Of a stretch of 61,670 nt of DNA, positions 18,685-30,600 are shown piece after piece. Below the pieces are notes generated by a model, which worked only from the letters and a program-made list of their open reading frames with translations, ran no database searches and was not told the DNA's origin. The DNA lies in contig NZ_QNRY01000019.1 in the NCBI RefSeq assembly GCF_003315515.1, positions 1-61,670 on the forward strand. The letters are read 5' to 3'. The translations under genes and the position numbers were made by a program. This DNA comes from Brenneria salicis ATCC 15712 = DSM 30166 (lineage in GTDB: Bacteria > Pseudomonadota > Gammaproteobacteria > Enterobacterales > Enterobacteriaceae). The number at the start of each line of letters is the position of its first letter. Within the stretch, counting starts at the first letter, position 1.

Positions 18685-18879
18685 GATTTCAGGTTTCTTC
18701 TGTTAGCCACCCGGCGTGCGCATCACAAGTCAAAAACCACCGATGTCAGCGTCAGGCAAAGCGGAAATAAATCGTAAGCCGGGGTATTTTCCCTGATTTG
18801 ACGGTGATACACAATCGGTGACTGAAAGCAGCCTAAACCACAAACATCGAGAACCCGCCGCCTGAGTCTCACAGCCGAT

Positions 18880-19638
18880 TCAGGCGCCCAACGTGGCGCC
18901 GCCGTCAATGACGATGTCCTGTAGCGTAATATGGCCGGCAAGATCAGAGGCCATAAACAAAATGGCGTCTGCAATATCTTGCGGACAGGCAATTTTTCCC
19001 AGCGGAATACCCAGCTTAAATTGGGCGGGGAAACCCGCGATAGTCTGTTGTTCCGCATCAGAGGATTGCCACAGGCTGCGTTGCATGGGCGTGTCCGTTG
19101 ACCCCGGAGATACCAGATTACAGCGCACGCCATACGGCGCCAGTTCAAGCCCCACCGTCAGACACAGGCTGCGAAGCGCCGCTTTGGAAGCGCAGTAGGC
19201 GGCCATTCCCACACGGGGAACATGCGCGGCATTGGATGCTACGGTGACAATAGCTCCGCGGCGCTGACGCTGGAACTGCGGGATCGCCGCCTGAAACAGA
19301 TTGAATGCGCCGCCCGCATTAACGGCAAGACAATCCCGCCAGTCCTGCTGACTGAGGGTTTCCGTCGCTCCCATACGCAGAATACCGGCCCCGTTGACCA
19401 GTACGTCCAATTGCGGCGTGTGCAGCAGCCGTTCGCCGCAACACTGCGCAACCGCATTGGCATCGCTGATATCCAGCACGCAGGGCGTGAAAGGCAGCGC
19501 CGTGTCGGGGAACGCCAGATCGAACCCCACCACATCAGCCCCCGCCTGGGCAAACTCGCAAGCGGCGGCACAACCGATGCCGCGACCGGCGCCGGTTACC
19601 CATACCTGTTTTCCGCTGAAATCGAACCGAAAACTCAT
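18880..19638 (-). CDS. entA: 2,3-dihydro-2,3-dihydroxybenzoate dehydrogenase (EntA/CbsA)
   Basis: NAD-dependent last step to 2,3-dihydroxybenzoate. 252 residues, classical SDR: TGAGRGIGCA nucleotide motif, NGAG, the catalytic Ser in TVASN, and YCASK with catalytic Tyr and Lys. ATG overlaps the entB stop (ATGA), giving tight coupling. Last gene of the fct-entCEBA transcription unit. Confidence 0.95.
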   Translation of the reverse strand: MSFRFDFSGKQVWVTGAGRGIGCAAACEFAQAGADVVGFDLAFPDTALPFTPCVLDISDANAVAQCCGERLLHTPQLDVLVNGAGILRMGATETLSQQDWRDCLAVNAGGAFNLFQAAIPQFQRQRRGAIVTVASNAAHVPRVGMAAYCASKAALRSLCLTVGLELAPYGVRCNLVSPGSTDTPMQRSLWQSSDAEQQTIAGFPAQFKLGIPLGKIACPQDIADAILFMASDLAGHITLQDIVIDGGATLGA

Positions 19639-20513
19639 GCTTCCTCCCGCTCCGCCACAGAGAGCAGACTGAGCCAGTGGTTGATGGTCGGGGCTTTGAC
19701 CAACGTCACGAAATCAACATCGTGGCCCTGCTGACGCCAGCGGGCCGCCAGAGACATAATACGCACGGAGTCCAGGCCGTAATCCAACAGATTTTCATCG
19801 TCGCCCACCTCACCTGCATCCTCATCCAGAAAAGGCAGCAACTCCGCCCGCAAGCGGGCGTGATCGTAGCTTTCCTCTGCATGTACGTCAGCGATTAACT
19901 GCTCCGTGGTCATCACTCGTCCACAACGTCCGGCGCTATAACGTAACGCGATCATATGATCTTCCAGCGAGAAATCAGCCAGCGCATCCGCCACCATAAA
20001 CGGTTTGATATCGCGCATGAAAGCGTCATTCGCCGTAGTCAGACAGCCAATGTGGGCATAAATACCACAAATAATCAATTGGTTGCGCCCAGCCTCACGC
20101 AGTTGCTGCTCCAGATCGGTACGCAGAAAGGCGCTGTAACGCCATTTCACCAATACCGTATCCGTATGCGCTGGCGTCAGCGCCGTGGTAATGGCCTGCT
20201 GTTCGGGATATTTATTCAGTCCCGGCCCCCACATGTCATTCAACAGCGCCCTGTCCGTTGCGCTCTGCTGATTCGGTTGCGCGGTGTAAAACACCGGGAT
20301 GGCGTGCTGACGACAGAAGCGCCGCAAGCGAACAATGTTTTCGATAAGCCGGGCAGTCAACGGACTGTCTTCCCCCCAGAAATTAAGAAAGTAATTTTGC
20401 ATATCATGAATCAACAACGCCGCGCGCGGCGGTTCCAAAGGCCAGCTAACCTTATTGTCAGGCAACGAGGCCGCAGACGGCAGAGGATAGCTATTCAGTT
20501 TTGGAATGCTCAT
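19635..20513 (-). CDS. entB: Isochorismatase with aryl-carrier domain (EntB/CbsB)
   Basis: Hydrolyses isochorismate to 2,3-dihydro-DHB and carries activated DHB as a thioester. 292 residues. The N-terminal isochorismatase domain has ALLIHDMQNYF (catalytic Asp), VLVKWRYSAF and the catalytic Cys in YAHIGC. The C-terminal ArCP has DYGLDSVRIM, where Ser receives phosphopantetheine. Three bases separate it from entE. It should be the substrate of EntD and of the first condensation domain of the NRPS. Confidence 0.96.
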   Translation of the reverse strand: MSIPKLNSYPLPSAASLPDNKVSWPLEPPRAALLIHDMQNYFLNFWGEDSPLTARLIENIVRLRRFCRQHAIPVFYTAQPNQQSATDRALLNDMWGPGLNKYPEQQAITTALTPAHTDTVLVKWRYSAFLRTDLEQQLREAGRNQLIICGIYAHIGCLTTANDAFMRDIKPFMVADALADFSLEDHMIALRYSAGRCGRVMTTEQLIADVHAEESYDHARLRAELLPFLDEDAGEVGDDENLLDYGLDSVRIMSLAARWRQQGHDVDFVTLVKAPTINHWLSLLSVAEREEA

Positions 20514-20516
20514 AGA

Positions 20517-22145
20517 TTACTCTCCTGCAACGGTTGGTTGGGTAAGTTGCTGCGCAATCTTACGTAACTGTTGTTTATCAACTTTGCCTACCGCGGTTTC
20601 AGGTAAGGCGGGCAGGCTTTCAAAACGATCCGGTAATTTGTAATCGGCAATCCCCTGTTCTCGCAGATGACGGCGCAGCGCCACGGATTTGATCGCCTGG
20701 CGACAAACCACAAAAGCGCAGCTTTTCTCTCCCATCAACGCATCGGGAACCGCCACCAGCGCGGCGTTTATCACCAGAGGATGGCGCAAGAGCAGATTTT
20801 CAATCTCCTCGGCGGCTATTTTCTCGCCTCCCCGGTTAATCTGATCTTTTTCGCGGCCCACAACTTGCAGATAACCGTCCTCATGCCGGATCACCACATC
20901 GCCGGAACAGTAGAAGCCCTGTTGGTCAAACACCTGCCGGTTATGCTGCGGGCTGCGATAATAGCCGCGGAAGGTATAAGGGCCGCGCGTCATCAGACGC
21001 CCAGCCTGACCACTGGGTAACGGATTGCCTGCGGCATCCGCCACCCAGACTTCGTCGTCGATGCAGATAGGGCAGCCTTGCGTGGTGAAGATATGGGCAT
21101 CATCGTCATCCAGACGGGTATAGTTCACCAGCCCTTCCGCCATGCCGAACACCTGCTGTAGCCGGCATCCCAGTTCGTGGGGAATGCGGCGCGCCAACGC
21201 TTCATTCAGCCGTGCGCCGCCCACCTGCAAAAGCTTCAGGCTCTGCAATGCATGACGTTGTCCCGCCAGTGCAACCGCTTCCAGCCATAGCGTGACCGCA
21301 GGCGGAACCAGCGCCGCCACATTCACCTGATGCCGTTCGATCAACGGAAAACAGTGGGTGGCGCTGGGATCGGTCGCCATCACCACCGTTCCCCCCGCGT
21401 AAAATACCCCCAGCGCGCCCGGAGAACTTAACGGATAATTATGCGCGGCGGGTAAAGCGCACAGATAGCGGGTATTCGCGTCAAAGCGACAGATATCCAC
21501 GCTGGCGCGGATGCTGTAGTAATAATCATTGTGGGTGCGCGGGATCAGCTTCGGCGTGCCAGTGCTGCCGCCGGAGAGTTGGAAAAAAGCGACTTCATCC
21601 GGCGGCGTCGGCGAGCAGGCGTCATCACTTTGCGTTTGCTGTAGCAGATGCTGCAAATCGTACTCGGGATTTTCTTCACCGCGCAGGATCACATGCTGTA
21701 AAGAAGGGCTGATGCCACGTAACGCCTCAATGAACGCGTCGTCATGAAACAGATTATGGCCGCGATCGGCAATCAGCAGCGCTGGCGCTATCTGTTCCGC
21801 ATAAGCGCTCAGTTCACTGCGCTGATGATTGAATAAGGCATTGACCGGCACCACCCCAATACGCAACAACGCGAAATAGGTCAGGTAAAACTCGGCGATG
21901 TTGCCTAGCTGCACCAGCGCCGTTTGTCCGCGCCGCACACCGCGTCGCGCCAGCGCCCCCGCCAGCCGATTAACGCACTGGTTTAACTCGCGATAGCTGA
22001 AGTGACGTTCGCCGTCGACCAACGCCAGCGCGTCACTGTCTTTATGCCGCAGGAGAATGTCGCCCAACGGACGATCGATCCAATAACCGCATGAACGGTA
22101 GCGCTGCGCCTGCTCGGTAGGCCAGCGATTGAACTCAACGATCAT
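20517..22145 (-). CDS. entE: 2,3-dihydroxybenzoate-AMP ligase (EntE/CbsE)
   Basis: Adenylates DHB and loads it on the EntB carrier domain. 542 residues from ATG 22143-22145, which overlaps the entC stop (ATGA); an in-frame GTG at 22154 is less likely. ANL-superfamily motifs: [31 protein letters not shown] with the DHB-binding Asn region, [16 protein letters not shown], and [20 protein letters not shown]. The A10 Lys is in [10 protein letters not shown]. Very close to E. coli EntE throughout. Confidence 0.96.
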   Translation of the reverse strand: MIVEFNRWPTEQAQRYRSCGYWIDRPLGDILLRHKDSDALALVDGERHFSYRELNQCVNRLAGALARRGVRRGQTALVQLGNIAEFYLTYFALLRIGVVPVNALFNHQRSELSAYAEQIAPALLIADRGHNLFHDDAFIEALRGISPSLQHVILRGEENPEYDLQHLLQQTQSDDACSPTPPDEVAFFQLSGGSTGTPKLIPRTHNDYYYSIRASVDICRFDANTRYLCALPAAHNYPLSSPGALGVFYAGGTVVMATDPSATHCFPLIERHQVNVAALVPPAVTLWLEAVALAGQRHALQSLKLLQVGGARLNEALARRIPHELGCRLQQVFGMAEGLVNYTRLDDDDAHIFTTQGCPICIDDEVWVADAAGNPLPSGQAGRLMTRGPYTFRGYYRSPQHNRQVFDQQGFYCSGDVVIRHEDGYLQVVGREKDQINRGGEKIAAEEIENLLLRHPLVINAALVAVPDALMGEKSCAFVVCRQAIKSVALRRHLREQGIADYKLPDRFESLPALPETAVGKVDKQQLRKIAQQLTQPTVAGE

Positions 22146-23329
22146 GCGACACACTCCTGGTCATTCGTCATGCCAAAGGCGCGCAGCATGGTGCTCAGTT
22201 TTACGCCGGTTTCATTCCATTCGGAAAGCGGCTGCGAATCCGGTACGATGCCGGCGCCGGCAAACAGCGTCACGCTATTTCCACGCACCTCGCCGCACCG
22301 AATCGTCACCACCCATTCGCCGTTGCCCTGCGCATCGCTCCAGCCGACAATGCCGCCGAACAATCCGCGTTCGAAGGGTTCAAGGTTGGTGATGAGATCG
22401 CGGGCAGCCTGAAACGGCGTGCCGCATAGCGCCGGAGTGGGATGCAGAAGACAAGCGATGGAGAGCGCGTTCTCCCTCTGATCGCTGACCTCGGCAGTGA
22501 TCCTCGTCGCCAGATGCCAGAGCACAGGTGTTGCAAGCAGGGATGGCGTTTCCGGTATCAGTAAGGTGCGACTGCGGGGCGCCAACATCTGTCGTATCGC
22601 GTCGATAACCAGTCGGTGCTCATGGCGATCCTTATCTGAATGCGTCAGCGACTGGCGCAATCGGCGATTTTCGGCAGGATTGTCACTACGACGGGCTGAA
22701 CCGGCAAGCGGCTGCGTTGTCACCACATTTCCCTGCTTGTGCAGCAGTAATTCCGGGCTGGCCCCCACCAGAGCGCCCTGCGCCAACGGCACATGAAAAT
22801 TATAACTACCGGGATTTTGCCGATTGAGCAGTAGAAGCAACTGCATGGCATTTAGCGGGCGATCGGTTTCAATTTTCAGCAGACGTGACAGCACCACCTT
22901 ATCCAGCACACCGCTACGGGTGGCATTGACACCGGCAGAAACCATCTGACAAAAGGTATCCTGGGCGGGAATTTGGTGTAGTTGCCGGATACGTAGCGGC
23001 GTTTCTTGCAACACGTTATCAGCCAGGGCATCACGCGCAAACCAGCGACTGTATTGAGGAACAAATAGGCTGGCTGGCTTCCTTTTATCAAATGGGATCG
23101 CGCCGACGATCAGCGGGTTAGTAATCCCATCGCGTTGCGCCTGAGTGAAAAGCCGACGCAGTCGTCGCTGAACATCACCGTCGATCGTCGCGCCACTCTC
23201 CACCGGGCAGTTAAACGCCGCGTAGCACCCACGGGCATGCAGGCTTTTGTCTGGCGACAGGAAAAGAAAATCGTCATCCAGCAACTCACTGGCATTCAGA
23301 TAGGAAAGTGTGGCAGATAGCGTAGACAA
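22142..23329 (-). CDS. entC: Isochorismate synthase (EntC/CbsC), TTG start
   Basis: Converts chorismate to isochorismate, the committed step to DHB. About 395 residues, matching EntC (391). MST-family motifs include [22 protein letters not shown]-like [21 protein letters not shown] and [14 protein letters not shown]. No ATG is suitably placed. TTG at 23327-23329 has AGGAAT eight bases upstream, whereas the frame continues to another TTG at 23356 with no better site. A TTG start lowers initiation and may balance the first enzyme. A Fur-like box lies about 36 bp upstream. Confidence 0.93.
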   Translation of the reverse strand: MSTLSATLSYLNASELLDDDFLFLSPDKSLHARGCYAAFNCPVESGATIDGDVQRRLRRLFTQAQRDGITNPLIVGAIPFDKRKPASLFVPQYSRWFARDALADNVLQETPLRIRQLHQIPAQDTFCQMVSAGVNATRSGVLDKVVLSRLLKIETDRPLNAMQLLLLLNRQNPGSYNFHVPLAQGALVGASPELLLHKQGNVVTTQPLAGSARRSDNPAENRRLRQSLTHSDKDRHEHRLVIDAIRQMLAPRSRTLLIPETPSLLATPVLWHLATRITAEVSDQRENALSIACLLHPTPALCGTPFQAARDLITNLEPFERGLFGGIVGWSDAQGNGEWVVTIRCGEVRGNSVTLFAGAGIVPDSQPLSEWNETGVKLSTMLRAFGMTNDQECVA

Positions 23330-23364
23330 AATGTATTCCTTATGTTCGTTAAACAATAACCTGA

Positions 23365-23383
23365 TTATTTGATTATCATTTCT
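23365..23383. promoter_or_regulatory. Fur-like box upstream of entC
   Basis: On the minus strand the core AATGATAATCA matches the centre of the Fur consensus exactly; 11 of 19 positions overall by eye. It lies in the 150 bp between fct and entC. This implies entC can be transcribed independently of the receptor gene, with iron repression at both. Confidence 0.55.
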
Positions 23384-23480
23384 GTTAATAAAAGGACTGC
23401 TGCTAGCGAAGACGCCATTTACTGGTGATAACAGGATGCGGGCCGACAGTCCTTGCCACCCCTTGGATGTTCGTCAGCGA

Positions 23481-25709
23481 TTACCAGCTATAACTGACGC
23501 TGGCGATGATGCTGCGGCCTACGCCATAGAAACAAGACGTTGTTCCGCTACAAGAAGCCACATAGTTCTTGTCGCTCAGATTATTGACGTTAAGCTGTAC
23601 CTCCGCTCCCTTCAGTCGTGACGAAGCTTCGTCCAGATCATAGCTCGCCATGGCGTCATACAGGGTATAAGCCGGAACCTTGAAGCCTTCTTTATTATCG
23701 CCGTAGCTGGTGCCGATATAGCGCACACCGGCCCCCACGGTGAATCCTTTAAGCGCGCCATTCAGGAAGCTGTAACTGCCCCAGGCGGAGGCGCTGTGTT
23801 TCGGCACGGCTGAAAGACTTTTATTAATCTGTTCCGCGGTGTGGCTCTCTTTGGTTTTCGTATCGACATAGCTATAGTTAGCTATCAGGCTAATTTCTGG
23901 CGTCAACTGAGACCGGACTTCAGTTTCCACCCCTTTGGATTTTACTTTACCGATTTGTTCGGCATACCAGCTGTCGAACTGGGGGTAGTATCTGGATGAG
24001 GAAATGTTCTTCTGGGTAATATCAAATAGCGACAGGGTCAACATGGTGTCGCTGCCCTTAGGCTGGAATTTCACCCCCACTTCCTTTTGCTCGCCAGTGG
24101 TGGGCTTAAAGGCAGCCGTGCCCGGCGCGCCAGAGTCCAGATTCGGCTCAAACGAGGTACTGTAACTGATATAGGGCGAGATACCGTTGTCGAAAGCATA
24201 CAGCAGACCGGCGCGACCAGTGAATTTGCTGTCATTCTGCTGGACGCTGGTGTTAACGGTACGATCCCGGGTACGCACCTCACTCCAGTCATGGCGACCA
24301 GACAGAAGCAGGTTCCAGCTATTCCACTCGAGTTGATCCTGCAAGTAGATACCGATCTGATCGAGTTTTTTCCGATTGCTGGTAGATAGCGTGGTTAACA
24401 TGTCATCGCTGATAGATAGACCGTAAACCGGATTAGTCCAGTCAAAATTGTAAGAACCCGCTCTGTCAAGCCAGGTTTTATTATCACGATCCGACCACTT
24501 GTAGTCCAACCCGCCCAATACAACGTGTGCGACTTCCCCCGTATCAAACTGCGCCTTTACCTGGTTATCAATACCCAATTCATCAGCCTTGTTTTCATCC
24601 TTTTGCGGGCGCCGTGACAACGTGGTATTGGTGGTTGTTCCGCCAGTGGTATACACCAGATATTTATATTTCTCATTCATCTGCGAATAACGCAGACTTT
24701 GCTGGATCGAGAAAATTTCATTAAAGGAGTGCTCAAAAATATAGCCAATCGACGTCTGCTCACGTTTCGACTGGTTATAGTTCGGATCGCTGACATTCAG
24801 ATCGTAGGGCAGATAGCCGGCATTGGTTTCAAAAACTGTGCCGTAAGCTGGCAGGAAATTACGCTGTCCTACCTTCGGGTCATTCTGGTAGCTGGTCAGC
24901 AGGGTAAAGCTGGTATCGGCGTTCGGTAACCAGGTCAGCGCGGGAGCAATCGCCAGCCGTTGATTTTTATAATCCTTTACGAACTCATTTTTTGTGCTGG
25001 CAATACCGTTCAGACGGTAAAGCAACGACTGCTCGTCATTCAGCGCGCCGCCAAAGTCGAACGCCGCCTCCGCCAGATGCTGATTGCCGCCGCTTAACTT
25101 CACCTTGCGGATATCCTGCGCCGTCGGGCGCTTACTGGTCATATTGACAAGTCCGCCGGGGTTTACCTGCCCATACAACACTGACGCGGGGCCGCGCACC
25201 AATTCCACCCGTTCCAACAGCCAGGGATCCATTTTTCCTGATGTCGCGCCCGCACCATTCAAGCCGTAGCTCAAACCATCCAGAAATTTCGGCGCATAGC
25301 GGAAACCACGGCTAATCACTTCGTCATTACGGTTGGAAGCACCGCGATAATTAGGCACCACGCCCGCGGAGTAATTCAACGCGTCAGACACTGAGGAAAC
25401 GGCCTGAGCATCCATCTGATCGCGCGTGATCACGCTAATGGCCTGCGGGGTTTTTACTAACGGCGTACTGGTTTTCGTACCAGAAGCGCTTGCTTTGGCG
25501 ACAATGCCTTTCAATGGCGCGGTAACGCTCTCCGCGCCGTCGGCTGCCGTGACGACAATGGTGTCGTCACGGTTTGCTGTTTCCGTCACGGCAGCGGCAT
25601 AAGCCAGCGGAGACATCAGTAAACCAGAAACAACAGCCAGCGGTATGTGGTAATGATCACCCCTGAAATTAATGAGACGTACTAACGGTTTTTTTGTCGT
25701 TTTAAACAT
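23481..25709 (-). CDS. fct: TonB-dependent catechol siderophore receptor (Fct/FhuA-type)
   Basis: 742 residues. A signal peptide ends near [14 protein letters not shown] TonB box DTIVVTA (residues about 48-54) is followed by the plug domain ([15 protein letters not shown], then [26 protein letters not shown]) and a 22-strand barrel ending in VSYSW. The C-terminus and plug resemble the ferrichrome/FhuA group, to which the chrysobactin receptor Fct belongs, rather than FepA. Gene order receptor-entC-E-B-A on one strand is that of the fct-cbsCEBA operon of Dickeya. It shares a Fur-boxed divergent promoter with fes. Confidence 0.88.
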   Translation of the reverse strand: MFKTTKKPLVRLINFRGDHYHIPLAVVSGLLMSPLAYAAAVTETANRDDTIVVTAADGAESVTAPLKGIVAKASASGTKTSTPLVKTPQAISVITRDQMDAQAVSSVSDALNYSAGVVPNYRGASNRNDEVISRGFRYAPKFLDGLSYGLNGAGATSGKMDPWLLERVELVRGPASVLYGQVNPGGLVNMTSKRPTAQDIRKVKLSGGNQHLAEAAFDFGGALNDEQSLLYRLNGIASTKNEFVKDYKNQRLAIAPALTWLPNADTSFTLLTSYQNDPKVGQRNFLPAYGTVFETNAGYLPYDLNVSDPNYNQSKREQTSIGYIFEHSFNEIFSIQQSLRYSQMNEKYKYLVYTTGGTTTNTTLSRRPQKDENKADELGIDNQVKAQFDTGEVAHVVLGGLDYKWSDRDNKTWLDRAGSYNFDWTNPVYGLSISDDMLTTLSTSNRKKLDQIGIYLQDQLEWNSWNLLLSGRHDWSEVRTRDRTVNTSVQQNDSKFTGRAGLLYAFDNGISPYISYSTSFEPNLDSGAPGTAAFKPTTGEQKEVGVKFQPKGSDTMLTLSLFDITQKNISSSRYYPQFDSWYAEQIGKVKSKGVETEVRSQLTPEISLIANYSYVDTKTKESHTAEQINKSLSAVPKHSASAWGSYSFLNGALKGFTVGAGVRYIGTSYGDNKEGFKVPAYTLYDAMASYDLDEASSRLKGAEVQLNVNNLSDKNYVASCSGTTSCFYGVGRSIIASVSYSW

Positions 25710-25904
25710 GGTTTTATCCCTTCAGAAAACAGCCTTGTCGTCATCCGCTCAAAATATCTTGAGCGCCTTAACCATCGCCAAGGCCGGAGCACACCTCATC
25801 ACCCCTGAGTGACAACCGGTTTTAGCGAGGAATATTTTATAAAAAACAACCAAATATGAATTTATTGATGATCTTTCAACCAGTCTGGAGAACGATATAT
25901 TATT

Positions 25905-25929
25905 GCAAATGAAAATGAATCTCAATATT
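25905..25929. promoter_or_regulatory. Fur-box pair in the fct/fes divergent promoter
   Basis: Two overlapping 19-bp matches to the Fur consensus, 13 of 19 positions each by eye: 25905-25923 (GCAAATGAAAATGAATCTC) and 25911-25929. Overlap at a 6-bp step is the usual extended Fur site. It stands about 105 bp before fes and 200 bp before fct, so it can repress both. Confidence 0.7.
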
Positions 25930-26033
25930 ATTTGTATTATTGTCGATAGTTGTAAAGCAAACAATTTACATCATCACTTGTGTCATGAAAGGTAAGGGAT
26001 ACGAACGTAACGGGAATACTCTGAGAGGTTTTA

Positions 26034-27392
26034 ATGCTGAAAAAACAATCAGCTGGTGCTGCTGACGCGTTTCTTTCATCACCGTCGGCTGGGGACGATA
26101 GATGGTGGCAACAGATAGCTAAAATTGGCACACCGTTAGTGGAAACCCTGAGTGAAAAGCAGGTTTGCATCACTTTTTTCTGGCGTGATCCGGCTGGGGA
26201 CGAACATCACTCGGATATTCAGCGCGTCTATATTGATATCACTGGCGTTACCGACCACCACAGCGTTACGCCGCAAAGCCTGCAACGCATGCCCGGCACC
26301 GATATCTGGCACTGGTTGCTGAATATTGAATCCGAATGGCGCGGCAGCTACTGTCTGATTCCGATTATCCGCGAACAACTTCCCCCTGAATTTCATGGCG
26401 ATGAACAACAGCGCAGCCAGCAGCAACGCGAATGGTGGTGCTCGCTGTTTGCTTATGCCATTGCCGACCCGCTTAACCCGTTGCAACCCTATAACACTTA
26501 TTGGAAAGCGTCACTTTCCGCCGCACATATGCCAGCAGCGCCTGCTCAACAGGCATGGCAACAGTGGGACAACGGTGTTGCCCCCTCTCCCGCGCCCCAA
26601 AGATTGGCGATTTTTCCGTGGCTAAGCGGGCAACTGGGAAACCAGCGGCGCATCTGGCTGTACACCACCGGCGATAGCGGCGGGGAAACATTGCGTCCGC
26701 TGGTGATCGTGCTGGATGGTCAGAAGTGGGCGGAAGAACTCCCGCTATTTTCCGCGCTGGATGCGGAAACAGCCAATGGCGGCTTGCCACCCGCGGTATG
26801 GTTGTTTATTGACGTGATTGACATGCAATACCGGGAGCAGGAACTGACCTGCAATGAGAATTTCTGGCTGGCGGTACAGGCGGAACTGTTGCCGCTGGCG
26901 GCGCAGTATGCCGCTTTTAGCGACGATCCCGATCGCACCGTGGTATCGGGGCAGAGCTACGGCGGGTTGGCCGCGCTTTACGCCGGTCTGTTCTGGCCCC
27001 AGCGCTTTGGCAGGATACTCACGCAGTCCGGCTCTTTCTGGTGGCCGAATCTGAAGCAACTTACACACTCATCTTCCCCGTCAAGCCATGAGATTGGCTG
27101 GCTGACTCAACATGTTCAGCAAGGTTGCGGCCACCAGACGCCGCTGGCCATCTTTCAGGAAGCGGGAAGCCGTGAAAACGATATCAAGAGAGTAAACGAA
27201 CACATGCATCAGGCGCTGATTGCCGCCGGTCACCGGGTGAACTATCGGGTGTATGACGGCGGACATGACGCCCTGTGCTGGCGCGGCGGATTAATTGACG
27301 GATGTCGCTGGCTGTTGTCCGCGGACATCACACCAACAGACCATGAATTGACAGGGGACCCTTATGAGTCAGGAACAGCTAAACCCATTTGA
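26034..27392 (+). CDS. fes: Ferric siderophore esterase (Fes/CbsH)
   Basis: Cytoplasmic esterase that cleaves the imported iron complex to release iron. 452 residues. An N-terminal lid-type domain ([16 protein letters not shown]-like segment) precedes an alpha/beta hydrolase domain with nucleophile Ser in [14 protein letters not shown] and the catalytic His in [14 protein letters not shown]. In Dickeya the equivalent gene, cbsH, acts on chrysobactin peptides. ybdZ starts 28 bp before its end, so the two are coupled. Confidence 0.93.
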   Translation: MLKKQSAGAADAFLSSPSAGDDRWWQQIAKIGTPLVETLSEKQVCITFFWRDPAGDEHHSDIQRVYIDITGVTDHHSVTPQSLQRMPGTDIWHWLLNIESEWRGSYCLIPIIREQLPPEFHGDEQQRSQQQREWWCSLFAYAIADPLNPLQPYNTYWKASLSAAHMPAAPAQQAWQQWDNGVAPSPAPQRLAIFPWLSGQLGNQRRIWLYTTGDSGGETLRPLVIVLDGQKWAEELPLFSALDAETANGGLPPAVWLFIDVIDMQYREQELTCNENFWLAVQAELLPLAAQYAAFSDDPDRTVVSGQSYGGLAALYAGLFWPQRFGRILTQSGSFWWPNLKQLTHSSSPSSHEIGWLTQHVQQGCGHQTPLAIFQEAGSRENDIKRVNEHMHQALIAAGHRVNYRVYDGGHDALCWRGGLIDGCRWLLSADITPTDHELTGDPYESGTAKPI

Positions 27393-27591
27393 TGATGACA
27401 GTCTTACGTTTTTTGTCCTGATCAACGAACAACAGCAATACAGTTTATGGCCTGCATTTGCCGCGCTGCCAGCGGGCTGGCGCAACGTGTATGGCCCCCA
27501 GTCTCGGGCGGCGTGCATTGAATACACCGAAAAACACTGGATCGATATGCGCCCGGCCAGTCTGCGTAACGCGCCATCAGAGCAATGTTAA
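27364..27591 (+). CDS. ybdZ: MbtH-family protein (YbdZ)
   Basis: 75 residues with the MbtH signature: [24 protein letters not shown] ... [10 protein letters not shown], then ENT-like [18 protein letters not shown]. MbtH proteins bind adenylation domains of NRPSs and raise their activity or solubility. Overlaps fes and precedes the NRPS by 54 bp, the usual position. Good ribosome site AGGGGA before ATG 27364. Confidence 0.95.
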   Translation: MSQEQLNPFDDDSLTFFVLINEQQQYSLWPAFAALPAGWRNVYGPQSRAACIEYTEKHWIDMRPASLRNAPSEQC

Positions 27592-27645
27592 GCGCCGGAA
27601 TCTATCAGGTTCTGTCTTTCCCGTTTGCCAAGTAAGGAAAACACC

Positions 27646-30600
27646 GTGTCAGAAACACTCATTGTATCTGAGGCCCTGGCTGACTTTCAGGAAATGCCTC
27701 TGGTGGCTGCCCAGCCCGGTATCTGGTTTGCGGATCAGATCGCCAGCCAACGTAATGCGTTTACTGTCGCGCACGTTATTGAACTGTGCGGCCCGGTAGA
27801 TCGTGATTGTCTGGACGCGGCGATACGTCAGGGACTCGCTGAAGCCGATACGATTCATGCCCGTTTCTCTCTGAATGAAGCGGGAATACCGGTGCAGCAA
27901 CTTCCCCGCCGTATTCAGACACAACAGGTTAATGCGCCAGAATGGATGGATTTCCGTCAGGAAGGCGAAGATGCCGCCCGAGCATTAATGCAGGCCGATC
28001 TGACAGCCGCGTTGCCCGCTGATGGCAAACATCCGCTTTATCGTCAGGTCGTGATGAGAGTATCCGGGCAGCCGGAACGTTGGTTCTGGTATCAACGTTT
28101 TCACCATCTAATGCTGGACGGTTTCAGTTTTGATGCGCTGACCCGGCGTATCGTGGATATCTATAACGCCTTGCGTAACGGACGTTCGCCCGGCGATACC
28201 CCATTTACACCATTTAGTCGCGTGGTTGACGAATATCTGGCATGGCAGTGTTCGCCGGCCTGTGAGCGTTCCGCCGCATTCTGGCAGGCGCATGCCCGCA
28301 ATTTACCCGCCCCGGTATCACTGGCCGCTGATGTCTGTACCCCCGCGCCAAAGGGGACTCGCACGTTACAACAGAAGGTAACCATCGACTCATCGGTTCT
28401 CCACGCTCTCAAACCAGATGATGGTTTACTACAGGCTGAACCTGCGGAGATCGTCATGGCGACGCTGTCTGTCTACCTGTATCGCATCAGCGGCTCGTCA
28501 CATTTATCCGTTGGTTTCCCGTTTATGCGGCGGATGGGATCGCAAGCCCTGTCCGCCATCGGGCCGGTGGTGAACGTACTGCCGCTTCAGTTGACGTTAC
28601 AACCGGACATGACGCTGACCGATGTCACGCAAGCACTGATAAAAGAAATCAAGACAGTACGCCGTCATCAGCGTTACGAAGCCGAACAACTGCGGCGCGA
28701 TCTCGGACGCGTCGGCAGCAGTGAGGGACTATATGGGCCAGTGATTAACTTTAAAGTTTATCATGCGGCGCTAACGCTGGACGGCACGCCGGCAATAACC
28801 CATACGCTGGCAATGGGGCCGGTGGACGATCTGGAGTTTGAGCTCGGCATGGAAGGGGATTCGCTGCACCTGACATTGGTCGCGAATCCCGAACGTTATG
28901 ACGCACAATCCTTGCAATGGCATGCGGAGCGTATTCACTCCCTGTTCAACCAGCTAATACAGCACCCAGAGCAGGCCATCGGCCAGTTTCCTCTGGTCAG
29001 CGCGGATGAACGCAAACGCATAGCGGAATGGGCCTGCGGGCCGCGCCTGACGATGCCGGTTGACGCGGTATCCGTGGTAGAGCGGTTGTTGCTACAGGTG
29101 GAAAAACAGCCGGACGCCGTGGCGGTGCGTTGCGGGGATGTCAGCCTGAGCTATCAGCAACTCTCTGACCGTATCATGCAACTGGCGCGGGTACTGATCG
29201 CCCGTGGGCTGGGCGCCGAAGATGTGGTTGCCATCGGCATCCCCCGTTCAACCGATTCGCTGGTGGCGATATTTGGCGTGCTGGCCAGCGGCGCGGCCTA
29301 TATGCCGCTGGATCTGGATTACCCGCGAGAGCGTCTGACGCTAATGTGTGAGGATGCCCAGCCGGTATTATTGCTAACGCATCGGGCGGTTGTCGGGCAA
29401 ATGCCGGATTTACCGTTGACGCTCTGTCTGGATGACGACGACATTCAAGCCGAGTGCCGTAAGATGTCAGCGGAACCGGTACGTAACGCCGAACGCCGGG
29501 AAGCGCTGTGCAGCGAACACCTGGCTTACATGATTTATACCTCCGGCTCTACCGGACGGCCCAAGGGCGTAATGAGCACCCACCGCGGATTACTGAATCT
29601 CCTGAACTCACACGCCGCCTTCCTGTTCGAACCGGCAATCGAGACATTATCCCGTCGTTATGATCGACGCCTGCGTGCGGGTCACACCGCCTCTTTTTCA
29701 TTTGATTCATCCTGGGAACCGCTGTTTTGCCTGATCCTGGGCTGCGAGTTATATATTTTCAATGAGGAACTGCGACGGGATGCCTGGGCATTGGTACAGC
29801 ATCTGCATCAGACCCCCATTGATCTGATGGATGTTACCCCTTCCTTTTTCTCTCAGATGATCGACTGCGGACTGCTGGAGCCGGGCCATCCCAAGCCGGG
29901 CTTTATTATGATCGGCGGAGAGGCCGCCACACCGCGGCTGTGGCAATTAATGCGGCAACAGTCGGACATGGCGATCCACAACTATTACGGCCCGTCGGAA
30001 TACACCGTCGATACGCTGGGCGCCAGTATTAGCGTAGCCGCTCAGCCGGTGATTGGCCGACCGGTCGCCAATACCGATGTCTGGCTGCTGGATCATCGTT
30101 TACAACAGGTGCCGTCAGGCGTTGCCGGTGAGTTGTATATTTCCGGGCCGGGTATCGCACGCGGTTATTTGCGCCGTCCGGATTTAACGGCGACGCGCTT
30201 CGTCGCCAATCCATTCCGCCCCGGAGAGGTGATGTACCGCACGGGCGACTTGATGCGCTGGCGCAGCGATGGTCAGTTGGTCTTTATCGGCCGGGCCGAT
30301 CACCAGATTAAAGTACGTGGATTTCGTGTCGAACTGGGCGAAGTGGAAAATGCGCTGGTCGACCTTCCGGAAGTCAGCACCGCCGTCGTGATCGCTGAAT
30401 CCATCGGGGCGACACATCGTTTAATCGGCTATTGCTCCGTACCGGATGCCGCATTGCGCGAACAATCGGATGTTTCATCGTATTTGCTGGCACAGCTATC
30501 CGTGCGGTTGCCGGATTATATGGTGCCGTCCTTACTGGTGGTGATGGAAGAATTGCCCTTGACCGTCAACGGCAAAATTGATCGTCAGGCGTTGCCCGCC

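Noticed and set aside
18859..18886. 7-bp dyad (CGCCTGA/TCAGGCG) at the entA stop as a terminator
   Set aside because: Weak stem with a 14-nt loop and no U-tract; readthrough into prfC cannot be excluded.
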